A stretch of 64,000 nt of DNA. It comes from Crocinitomicaceae bacterium (GTDB lineage Bacteria > Bacteroidota > Bacteroidia > Flavobacteriales_D > Crocinitomicaceae). Every line of letters starts with the position of its first letter. Positions within the stretch are counted from its first letter, which is position 1. A model generated the notes under the pieces. It saw only the letters and a program-made list of their open reading frames with translations. It did no database searches and was not told where the DNA came from. The position numbers and the translations under genes are program-made. Where the stretch lies: positions 496,001 through 560,000 of the forward strand of contig JAKVAR010000006.1 in assembly GCA_022447585.1 (NCBI GenBank), in the 5' to 3' direction. Below, piece by piece: positions 54,529-63,108 of this stretch.

Positions 54529-57500
54529 ATGATGAAATATTCCGAATATACAGACTCCCAATTACCGGCATTAGAGTTCCTTCAAAAGTTAGGATGGCAA
54601 TACCTTTCTCCTGATGAAACAATAGAAGCTCGTGGAGATATTCTATCAAATGTTGTACTTGAAGATGTGCTTAAAGAGCGTTTGGAAAAAATCAATGGAT
54701 TTGAGTATCGTGGGAATCAACATAAGTTTTCAGAGAACAGTATTACCGCCGCAATCAATGCATTGAAAAATATGCCGGATGAAGGCTTAGTAGTGACAAA
54801 TGAAAACGTCTACGACCTGATTACTTTAGGGAAGAGTTTTACTGAAATTATTGAAGGGGATAAAAAGGCATTTACGCTGCGTTATATTGATTGGCAGAAC
54901 CCTAAGAATAATGTGTTTCATGTTACAGAGGAGTTTGTTGTTGATGGAGGTCGTGATAAACGCCGTCCTGATATTGTTTTGTTTGTAAATGGAATTCCAT
55001 TCGTTGTAATTGAAAACAAACGTCGCGATAAAAACGATTCTCTTGATGAAGCTATTTCACAAAATATTCGCAATCAAAAATCCGAAGAAGGAATCCCACG
55101 TTTATTCCATTATGCACAGTTATTATTGGCGGTTCATCCCAATGAAGTAAAATATGGCGCTACTGGTACACCAGCTAAGTTTTGGTCAGTTTGGAAAGAA
55201 GATGTTGAAAAGAAGGTTTCTAAAGTATTAGATGGTCAACGTCTTCCTACAGCCCAAGATAAAGGATTGTTCTCATTGTGCGAACCTAATCGGATGATGG
55301 ACCTAGTTTACAAATACATTGTGTTTGATGGGCCGAATAAAAAGATCTGTCGTTATCAGCAATACTTTGCGGTTCAAGATACAATTAGGCAAGTAACAAA
55401 AGTTGATGTAGAGGGAAATCGAAAAGGTGGAGTTATTTGGCATACTACCGGATCAGGAAAGTCATTAACAATGGTTATGCTTTCAAAAGCATTGGCATTA
55501 GACCCCACTATAAAACATCCACGAGTGTTAGTGGTTACTGACAGAATATCATTGGATAAACAGATTCATAAAACCTTCCGAAACTTTGGTAAGGATGCCA
55601 AGAAAGCGGGGAGTGGTAGTGAATTAATAGAGTTGTTAAGCGACAAAGGAAACGAGATTATTACTACGATTATTGATAAATTTCAAACAGCTGTTAAACG
55701 AGGTTCGTTTAAAGATGAATCTTCAGACGTTTTTGTTTTGGTAGATGAGAGTCACCGTAGTCAATATGGTACTGCCAATGTTAATATGCGTAAGATATTA
55801 CCGAATGCAACTTATATAGGTTTTACTGGAACTCCTCTTTTGAAAGCAGAAAAAAGTACGGCTAAGAAATTTGGAGGCTTTATTCATAAATATACCATCG
55901 ATCAAGCGGTTCAAGATGGTGCAGTTTTACCATTGTTATATGAGGGTCGATCTGCAAAACTAAGTATCAATAAGAAACAAATAGATAAAGGGTTTGAGCG
56001 TTTATCGAATAATCTAACGGAAGATGCACAGAAAGATTTAAAGAAGAAATTTGCCTCAATTTCTAAGATTTATGAATCTGAACATGTGATTGAGGAGATT
56101 GCATACGATATCTCAACTCATTTTTATGAAAATTGGCAAGGAACAGGTTTTAAAGCACAATTAGCAGTTCCTAAAATTGATGCTGCAATTCGTTATCAAA
56201 AGTATTTTGAGCAACAAACGGATTCAAATCTTAAGATTAATACTGCGGTAGTATTTACACCACCGGATAGTCGACAAGCGAACGAGGATGTTTGGGAAGA
56301 ATCAACAAGTGAAGCAAGAGTCTATTGGAATGGGTTGCTTCAAAAGCATCGCGGACAAGACAAATATGAAACGTATGTAACGGAGAAGTTCAAAGAAGAA
56401 GGAAATGAAGTGGAATTGATTATTGTTGTTAGTAAGCTTCTAACAGGATTTGATGCCCCTCGAAATACGGTGTTGTATTTAGCGAAACCCTTACATTCAC
56501 ACAACTTACTTCAAGCAATTGCACGTGTAAATAGACTTTATGAAGGGAAAAGCCATGGCCACATCATTGATTATGTTGGTGTCCTTGGGAAATTGGATGA
56601 TGCTTTAACGAGTTATTCTGCTTTAGAAGATTTTGATTCTGAAGATCTAACAAATGCAGTTGTCGATATTAGAGAGGAAGTTCGAAAAGTGCCTTTGTAT
56701 CATGCTGATGTCTGGGATATCTTTAAATCAGTTTCAAACAAAGAAGATATCGAAGCCTTGGAACGCCATTTATCTCCAAAGGATATTCGTGACGAGTTTT
56801 ACGCTAAGGTAGCATCGTATTCACGTGCACTCCAAACAGCCAAGAGTTCAGATGAATTCTATGAAGAATTCACCGAACGTCAAATTGAATTTTATAAGGC
56901 TGAACTTAAGCGATTCCATAGTCTTAAAAAGTCGGTTCAAGTGAGATATGCGGAGGTTATTTCATACAAGGAATATGAACCACGCGTTAGAAAACTATTG
57001 GATACGTATGTGGATGCTGAAGAAGTGAATGTAGTTACTGAGAAGGTTGATATTTTTAATAGAGGGCAAGTAGAAGAAGCGTTGGCTGAATATGGAAAAA
57101 CTCCAGCGTCTAAGGCAGACTTTATTGCGAACAACATGAAGAAGGTCATCAATGAGAATATGGAAAAGGATGAAGCCTTTTACAAAAAGTTCTCAGAAAT
57201 GATTGAAGAAACGATAAAAGCATTTCAAGAAGACCGAATTACTGAAGCAGAGTATTTGGAGAAAATCTTGAATACAAGAGAAGATTTAGAGTCTGGTTAT
57301 CAAGAAGGAGTTCCAGAAAATATTCGTGGTAATGAACAAGCAAGAGCTTTCTTTGGAGCAGTTTCAGAAGTTTTGGGATTAGCGCATGGTAAAGAGTCTG
57401 TAGATAAGGCGTCAAGTCAACTAGCTACAGCGGGTATTGAAATATCTGAGATTGTCAAACGACTTACGATTCGAGATTGGAAAAAGAACTTAGATGTCCA

Positions 57501-57630
57501 GCGCAAAATGGAAAATGAAATCGAAGACTTCTTGATAGATCATCGTAAAGTGTTAGGAATCGAAATCACCTTTGATGAGATTGATGAAATTTTGAGCAAA
57601 TGTTTGAAAGTGGCAAAGCATAACTATTAA
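54529..57630 (+). CDS. hsdR: type I restriction endonuclease subunit R (HsdR)
   Basis: The motor-nuclease subunit that translocates DNA and cuts it. In 1033 residues it has the PD-(D/E)xK nuclease site (Asp148, Glu162 and Lys164 in RRPDIV...VVIENKRRDKND), Walker A HTTGSGKSLTMVM near residue 305, the DEAD-like box VLVDESHRSQYG (406-409), motif III-like YIGFTGTPLL, and RecA-2 motifs VSKLLTGFDAPRNTVLYLAK and LLQAIARVNRLYEGK. It has full length. Normally it needs HsdM and HsdS for target recognition, but neither gene is in the window: upstream there is only a small membrane protein and a transposase, downstream a metalloprotein. So it is orphaned here, or the partners are far away. Confidence 0.93.
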   Translation: MMKYSEYTDSQLPALEFLQKLGWQYLSPDETIEARGDILSNVVLEDVLKERLEKINGFEYRGNQHKFSENSITAAINALKNMPDEGLVVTNENVYDLITLGKSFTEIIEGDKKAFTLRYIDWQNPKNNVFHVTEEFVVDGGRDKRRPDIVLFVNGIPFVVIENKRRDKNDSLDEAISQNIRNQKSEEGIPRLFHYAQLLLAVHPNEVKYGATGTPAKFWSVWKEDVEKKVSKVLDGQRLPTAQDKGLFSLCEPNRMMDLVYKYIVFDGPNKKICRYQQYFAVQDTIRQVTKVDVEGNRKGGVIWHTTGSGKSLTMVMLSKALALDPTIKHPRVLVVTDRISLDKQIHKTFRNFGKDAKKAGSGSELIELLSDKGNEIITTIIDKFQTAVKRGSFKDESSDVFVLVDESHRSQYGTANVNMRKILPNATYIGFTGTPLLKAEKSTAKKFGGFIHKYTIDQAVQDGAVLPLLYEGRSAKLSINKKQIDKGFERLSNNLTEDAQKDLKKKFASISKIYESEHVIEEIAYDISTHFYENWQGTGFKAQLAVPKIDAAIRYQKYFEQQTDSNLKINTAVVFTPPDSRQANEDVWEESTSEARVYWNGLLQKHRGQDKYETYVTEKFKEEGNEVELIIVVSKLLTGFDAPRNTVLYLAKPLHSHNLLQAIARVNRLYEGKSHGHIIDYVGVLGKLDDALTSYSALEDFDSEDLTNAVVDIREEVRKVPLYHADVWDIFKSVSNKEDIEALERHLSPKDIRDEFYAKVASYSRALQTAKSSDEFYEEFTERQIEFYKAELKRFHSLKKSVQVRYAEVISYKEYEPRVRKLLDTYVDAEEVNVVTEKVDIFNRGQVEEALAEYGKTPASKADFIANNMKKVINENMEKDEAFYKKFSEMIEETIKAFQEDRITEAEYLEKILNTREDLESGYQEGVPENIRGNEQARAFFGAVSEVLGLAHGKESVDKASSQLATAGIEISEIVKRLTIRDWKKNLDVQRKMENEIEDFLIDHRKVLGIEITFDEIDEILSKCLKVAKHNY

Positions 57631-58331
57631 TGGAAAGTATCCAATACGGAACACAAACTATCAATTTTCACATTCAACGAGTTGATAGAAAGACTTTGGG
57701 TATTGAAGTGCACCCTGACCTTTCTGTTTGGGCTATGGCTCCATTGAAGGTCAGCCTGAAAGATATTAAAGAAAAGATGCTGAAACGTTCCAGTTGGATT
57801 GTTCGACAACGACAGTTCTTTGAACAGTTCCTCCCAAGAACCCCAGAGCGTCAATACGTCTCGGGTGAGACACATTTATATTTAGGAAGAAGATATGTTC
57901 TTCGAATCCGTAAAGGGCGCTTAGATCAAGTTAAATTGAAAGGTTCGGAATTAGTTGTTACTTATACCGCGGATAAATCGAGAAATCACATTAAACAACT
58001 CATGACTGCGTGGTATTATAATCATGCCTCCAAGAAATTCGATGAAAAGATAAAAAAGGCATTGGAGAAGTTTAAGTCGTTTAACATCGAAAAACCAATC
58101 TTTGAGATACGCAGAATGAAAAACCGTTGGGGTAGTTGTACACCTAAAGGTAAGATTATCCTTAATCCAGAATTAATTAAGTCCCCAGGTAGATGCATCG
58201 ACTATGTTATCATGCATGAAATGTGTCATTTGATAAACCCGAACCACGGAAAAGAGTTTTATGCTCTTCAAGACGAAATAAACCCTGATTCAGTTAGGTG
58301 GAAGAATAGGTTGGAGCAATTTTTAAATTGA
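57630..58331 (+). CDS. YgjP/DUF45-like zinc metalloprotein next to HsdR
   Basis: A 233-residue protein that starts on the last base of the hsdR stop (TAATG). It has the HExxH zinc site HEMCH (residues 196-200) with INPNHGKEFY behind it, and the RRMKNRWGSCTPKGKIILNP block near 163-183, exactly as in the YgjP/SprT-like family often called M48 or DUF45. Such genes are frequent beside hsdR in bacteria, but their part in restriction is not established. The coupling by one base implies that both are made together. Confidence 0.9.
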   Translation: MESIQYGTQTINFHIQRVDRKTLGIEVHPDLSVWAMAPLKVSLKDIKEKMLKRSSWIVRQRQFFEQFLPRTPERQYVSGETHLYLGRRYVLRIRKGRLDQVKLKGSELVVTYTADKSRNHIKQLMTAWYYNHASKKFDEKIKKALEKFKSFNIEKPIFEIRRMKNRWGSCTPKGKIILNPELIKSPGRCIDYVIMHEMCHLINPNHGKEFYALQDEINPDSVRWKNRLEQFLN

Positions 58332-58352
58332 GGAGTGTCATTTCATATTGAT

Positions 58353-59630
58353 TCAATCATAAAAGTCATAAAGAATAGTCTTAAACTTCAAAATTAACTC
58401 AGCTTGAATAACATCAATTTCTGCTTGATACGCTTGATTTTTTGACTGTATGAAGTCATAGTAATTAATTTCACCGTTATCATACTGAATCCTACTATTT
58501 TCAAAAAGTAATTGATTTAATTCAGATGATTTTTTTGCTGACTTTAAAACTTGAATAGCGTTGTTAACATCTAACGAAGCGCTTAGTTTTTGAATTTCGT
58601 AATCTCTTAAGTTGGTTTCTGCATCGATTATAATTGCTTCGTGCTCAAGTCTGCTAACCTTAAGACGGCTATAAGTTTGTGTGCCTGAAAAAATTGGTAT
58701 TGATAGTGTCGCAGACACACTTTGATAAAAATTAGATTCTAATTGATCCGAAAATGGTCTCGGTACAAACTCTCCAGTTGGAGCTTGAAATTTATTATTT
58801 TCAGAATAACCACTTCCAAGCGACGCGTTTAAGGTTAGTTTAGGAAAGAATTGAGCTTTACTTAAAGCAATATTTTGAAAACCTTGCTCTGAATATAATT
58901 CATTGAGTGCATCAGTTTGATTTGAATCATATATGTAATTGCACTTAATTGAATCTGAAAGAATGATTTTAGTGGTGTCAATTGTTAGGCCTATTATTTG
59001 CTTAAAGGTTAATAATGATTGTAAATAATCTCTTTGAGATTGATGCCACCTGGTTTCATCTTCAGTATACATTGCTTCAGATTCTAATAGTAGAGTAGTG
59101 GTATGATATTCCATCTCAACTAAAGTTTTCGACCTTTGTATTAAGTTATTGGAATACTCCATTTGTCTTAAATTGAGATCAACAATTTTTTGGTTCAGGC
59201 TTAATTGCAAGTATGCTGATATTACTTGTTGCACAACTATGAACTCATCAAGTTTATCTTCCTCTCGCGCAATTTGTTGATTTATTGAACTAAGTCTTTT
59301 CGAATAGTATTTTTGAAGTCCAGAAAAAAGGGTAGCACTACTTGAAAGAGAAAAGTTATTGTATTGGACTCTATCTGTGGCGAATTGATTAGTAAAAGGA
59401 TCGATTGTTTGCCCCCAATTATACCCATGTGACGCATTTCCATTAATGGTTGGTAGAAAATTAAGTTTCGCTGACTTGTATTCTTGACCTTTAATTTCCA
59501 AATTGATTTCAGAAGACTGAAGTTTATGGCTATAAACTAAGGCACTGTCGATGCTTTGTTGTAAAGACAAAGATTTTTGCGGTGAAGCTATTAACGGCGC
59601 AAATGTTATGATAACTAAAATGAGCTTCAT
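58353..59630 (-). CDS. TolC-like outer membrane channel
   Basis: A 425-residue outer-membrane efflux protein with a signal peptide (LILVIITFAPLIASPQ). It has the two-fold TolC repeat of helical hairpins: SLQQSIDSALVYSHKLQSSE and SAKLNFLPTINGNASHGYNW in the first half; NIALSKAQFFPKLTLNASLG and ENSRIQYDNGEINYYDFIQS in the second. It is the last gene of a four-gene minus-strand operon for peptide export and forms the outer-membrane exit. Overlaps the HlyD-like gene by 4 bp (ATGA). Convergent to the hsdR operon. Confidence 0.9.
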   Translation of the reverse strand: MKLILVIITFAPLIASPQKSLSLQQSIDSALVYSHKLQSSEINLEIKGQEYKSAKLNFLPTINGNASHGYNWGQTIDPFTNQFATDRVQYNNFSLSSSATLFSGLQKYYSKRLSSINQQIAREEDKLDEFIVVQQVISAYLQLSLNQKIVDLNLRQMEYSNNLIQRSKTLVEMEYHTTTLLLESEAMYTEDETRWHQSQRDYLQSLLTFKQIIGLTIDTTKIILSDSIKCNYIYDSNQTDALNELYSEQGFQNIALSKAQFFPKLTLNASLGSGYSENNKFQAPTGEFVPRPFSDQLESNFYQSVSATLSIPIFSGTQTYSRLKVSRLEHEAIIIDAETNLRDYEIQKLSASLDVNNAIQVLKSAKKSSELNQLLFENSRIQYDNGEINYYDFIQSKNQAYQAEIDVIQAELILKFKTILYDFYD

Positions 59631-60910
59631 TTATCTAATACTTTACGGAATTTATTAAAGATTCTTGATAATAATCGGACATCATCTGTAATGATACTTG
59701 CAGAGCCGGACATTTCTGGAGAATATTCAAATTCCCGATTGTATGTAGAGGTAAGGCCATTCTCAAGTTTAAAAGAAACACGGTAAACATTTTCTTTTGC
59801 TATTAATGAAATATTTGTCACAACTCCATTTAGGCTCCCATATTCATATGAAGGGTATTTATCAAGTTCTATTCTAACCTTTTGACCAATTCTAATTTTG
59901 CCAAAACCAGCTTTTGGGATGTCAATTTTGCCATTATAATTTTGGTCATTAGGAATAATTGCGAAGAGTGGGGTGCCGGAATTTACATACTGTAATTCAT
60001 GTAATTCTTCTAGATAGGCAATTCTACCTTCAAAGGGTGCTTTTATGAGGTACTCTTGGTCCCAGGAATTTAAAATGTTGCGAATGTTAGAGATAGATAG
60101 ACCTAGTTTGTTTTTGAATTCGATCTCTTTATTCTTTTCATCTTGGGTTAACACAGTTAACTCTTGCTCTAAATTTGCTATAGTAATGGAGTTCTGTATA
60201 ACCTCTTTTTTAAAGCTATTTAAATTATTCTCTGAACTTATATACTTCTTTTCTTCTTCAAAAAATTCAATTTTTGAAATTACTTTTTTAGCATAAAGTT
60301 CCTTGTCAGATGTATATTTATGACCCGCATTTTCATGTTCTTTATTCGCGGTGTTTATTTGTTCATAATTTACAGAACGGAGTAGTTTGTGATTTTTAAT
60401 CTGTTCTTTAAGTGTTTTTAAACGGGAACTCAATGAATTATTTTCAAGGTGTAATTGATAATCTTTAATAAGTGATTTAAACTCACTGTAATTCGATTGT
60501 AACGAGCCAAAGAAAAAAGTATCCTCTGTAAATTGTATAAGTGAAATATTTTGGGCGTTTTCTGCTTCCAAGCACTTTTGTTCTAGATATTGTTTAGCAT
60601 TTATGGAAAAATCACTTTTTATTCGTGCTAGATTAGAGTTTAGGTTTACCTTTTCCCCTTCTTTGAACATAAGTTCAATTAACTCTCCTGAACTTTTACT
60701 TACAAGTTTTGCTGGAGGTGTTTGTGTTGAAATTGCAACCTCACCTGAAATAGTGTCAGGATACTTAATGAACCAGGAAATTATAATCAAAAAGCTTATT
60801 GAAAAAAGTATCAACGCTATTCCTGATCTTATTATCCAATGAGGTATGAATGACATTATCTCCTGAACTTCATCACTTCTAATTTCTATATTTGGTTTAA
60901 CTTCATTCAT
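59627..60910 (-). CDS. HlyD-like periplasmic adaptor of a peptide exporter
   Basis: A 427-residue membrane fusion protein: short cytoplasmic tail, one membrane helix at about 27-48 (IIRSGIALILFSISFLIIIS), a lipoyl half (KLVSKSSGELIELMFKEGEK), a long coiled coil (~110-270), the second lipoyl half (IKAPFEGRIAYLEELHELQY) and a beta barrel to the end. It joins the C39 ABC transporter to the TolC-like channel. The ATG lies in the stop of the ABC gene (ATGA). Typical of bacteriocin and RiPP exporters in Bacteroidota. Confidence 0.9.
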   Translation of the reverse strand: MNEVKPNIEIRSDEVQEIMSFIPHWIIRSGIALILFSISFLIIISWFIKYPDTISGEVAISTQTPPAKLVSKSSGELIELMFKEGEKVNLNSNLARIKSDFSINAKQYLEQKCLEAENAQNISLIQFTEDTFFFGSLQSNYSEFKSLIKDYQLHLENNSLSSRLKTLKEQIKNHKLLRSVNYEQINTANKEHENAGHKYTSDKELYAKKVISKIEFFEEEKKYISSENNLNSFKKEVIQNSITIANLEQELTVLTQDEKNKEIEFKNKLGLSISNIRNILNSWDQEYLIKAPFEGRIAYLEELHELQYVNSGTPLFAIIPNDQNYNGKIDIPKAGFGKIRIGQKVRIELDKYPSYEYGSLNGVVTNISLIAKENVYRVSFKLENGLTSTYNREFEYSPEMSGSASIITDDVRLLSRIFNKFRKVLDK

Positions 60911-63108
60911 AGTTCATTTAATTTTTCCAGATCCAATTGATTTTTCACTAGATTGAAATAAGAGCCTTTAAGTTCAACTAATTCATGATGCGTACCTACT
61001 TCAATGATATTCCCTTTTTCTAAAACCACGATTTGATTGGCATTTTTCACTGTGCTTAAACGATGGGCTATTATGATTGCCGTTCTTCCTTCAAAAAAAT
61101 TATTTAGATTTTCCATTATTACTTTTTCATTTTTCGCGTCAAGTGCACTTGTTGCCTCATCAAAACAAATTATATCTGGATTTTTATATACAGCTCTTGC
61201 AATTAATAGCCGTTGTTTTTGTCCAGTACTCATTCCTACTCCTTCCAAACCAATTTTTGTATTGAATCCCAGAGGCAATGAGTATATATAATCTTCAATG
61301 TTGGCAATTTTTATAGCTTGAAGAAGTTTGTCTTTATTTATTTCTTCTTCACCTATTGCAATATTTTTCGCTATAGTATCATTGAATATGAAACCCTCCT
61401 GCATCACAACACCACACTTATCTCTCCAATGACTTTGTGAAATATTACTGAGATCTAAATTTCCATAAGAAAGACTTCCTTTTTGAGGCTCGTAAAACTT
61501 AAGTATCATCTTCAATAGCGTTGTTTTACCACTTCCACTGGCACCAACTATTGCTGTAGTTTGATTCGCTGGAACAATTAGCGATAGCTCATCAAGAACG
61601 TTACTTTGGCTTCCGATATAACGGTGGCTAACGTTGTTTAAGTGGATATTTTGATCCTTTTTTAAATTTGTTACCTTTTCTCTTGTATCAGGTTCTTCAT
61701 TTTCTTTATTGTGAATTTCAGATAAGCGTTCCAATGCTATTTTTGCATCTTGCACAGAATAGACAAATCCAATTAATTGTTGAATTGGGCTATTTAATTG
61801 TCCAATTATATATGAAATAGACATCATCATTCCTAATGTGATTTGACCGTCAATTACTAGTTTAGCTGAAAATATTGAAATGAAAATGTTTTTTATTTCA
61901 TTAATGAAGTTTGAACCAATTGTCTGAGTCTGCTCTAGTGTAAGACCTTTCACTGAGATCTTAAAAAGCTTCGCTTGTAAAAATTCCCAACTCCACCTTT
62001 TTTGTCTTTCTGCATTGTGAAGCTTTATGTCTTGCATACCATTTATGAGCTCCATAACTTTACTCTGTTCCTCACTCATTTGCGAAAAACGTTTGTAATC
62101 CAAGTCTTTTCTTTTTTTTAGAAATAGAACAACATAGAAGAAATATAAAAGACTACCGATTAAAAATATTCCAAATATACTTTGATCATACCAAGCAAGG
62201 ACGCCCCCGAAAACTATAAGGTTAAAAAAAGAAAACAATACAGTTAATGATTGTGTGGTTAGTAAGGTTTCAATTCTGCGATGATCTTGGATTCTTTGCA
62301 TTATATCTCCTGTCATTTTACTGTCGAAGTATGCTATCGGTAGATTCATTAGTTTGATAAAAAAATCTGAGACGAGAGATATGTTTATACGAGTACTAAG
62401 ATGAAGTAAAATCCAACCTCGTATTAATTCAATTGAGGTTTTACCTATGAATAATAATAACTGAGCAATTAGTATAAGGTAGATAAAGCTAATATCTTGA
62501 TTTTGAACACCAATATCAACAATGCTTTGAGTCAAGAAAGGAAAAATTAACTGAAGAACACTTCCAGCAAGAAGTCCAAGGATTAATTGTATAATGTACT
62601 TTTTATAAGGGAATAGATATTGATATAGAAATGCGAATCCTTTTTTTTGAGTTGAGTCATCCTCATCAGATGTGTTTAACGATGGTGTTGGCTCAAGTAA
62701 TAGTGCGATTCCGGCTTCGGTGTTTACATCTGAGTTTGCACCAATCCAATGATTCAGAAATTCTTGCTTCGTATACTTTACTTGCCCATGTGAGGGATCT
62801 GCTGTATATATGATGTCATTTTTTATTTTATAGACAACAATAAAGTGACTTTGATCCCAATGAATGATACAAGGCAATGGAGCTTCATTCACCAGTTTTA
62901 ATAAACTTATTTTGACTCCCAAAGTTCTAAACCCAATTCTCTCTGCAGATTTTGATATGTTTTGTAAACTACTGCCTTCCCTGGTCGTTTCCGAAAGGAC
63001 ACGAAGTTTTTCCAAAGAAATGTTTCTACCATAATGTTTCGCTATCATTCGAAGACAAGTTGGCCCACAGTCCATTTGGTTTAATTGCTTGTAAATTTGA
63101 AATCTCAT
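60907..63108 (-). CDS. peptidase-domain (C39) ABC transporter
   Basis: A 733-residue bifunctional exporter. The N-terminal C39 cysteine protease domain has Cys14 in LNQMDCGPTCLRM, His88 in DQSHFIVVYK and Asp104 in TADPSHG, so it should be active and remove a double-glycine-type leader. Six membrane helices follow (~165-440) and the nucleotide-binding domain has Walker A GASGSGKTTLLKM near 520, signature STGQKQRLLIARA near 620 and Walker B IICFDEATSALD. It begins on the last base of the maturase stop (TAATG), so the peptide modified by that enzyme is its likely cargo. The precursor peptide gene is not in this window. Confidence 0.94.
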   Translation of the reverse strand: MRFQIYKQLNQMDCGPTCLRMIAKHYGRNISLEKLRVLSETTREGSSLQNISKSAERIGFRTLGVKISLLKLVNEAPLPCIIHWDQSHFIVVYKIKNDIIYTADPSHGQVKYTKQEFLNHWIGANSDVNTEAGIALLLEPTPSLNTSDEDDSTQKKGFAFLYQYLFPYKKYIIQLILGLLAGSVLQLIFPFLTQSIVDIGVQNQDISFIYLILIAQLLLFIGKTSIELIRGWILLHLSTRINISLVSDFFIKLMNLPIAYFDSKMTGDIMQRIQDHRRIETLLTTQSLTVLFSFFNLIVFGGVLAWYDQSIFGIFLIGSLLYFFYVVLFLKKRKDLDYKRFSQMSEEQSKVMELINGMQDIKLHNAERQKRWSWEFLQAKLFKISVKGLTLEQTQTIGSNFINEIKNIFISIFSAKLVIDGQITLGMMMSISYIIGQLNSPIQQLIGFVYSVQDAKIALERLSEIHNKENEEPDTREKVTNLKKDQNIHLNNVSHRYIGSQSNVLDELSLIVPANQTTAIVGASGSGKTTLLKMILKFYEPQKGSLSYGNLDLSNISQSHWRDKCGVVMQEGFIFNDTIAKNIAIGEEEINKDKLLQAIKIANIEDYIYSLPLGFNTKIGLEGVGMSTGQKQRLLIARAVYKNPDIICFDEATSALDAKNEKVIMENLNNFFEGRTAIIIAHRLSTVKNANQIVVLEKGNIIEVGTHHELVELKGSYFNLVKNQLDLEKLNEL

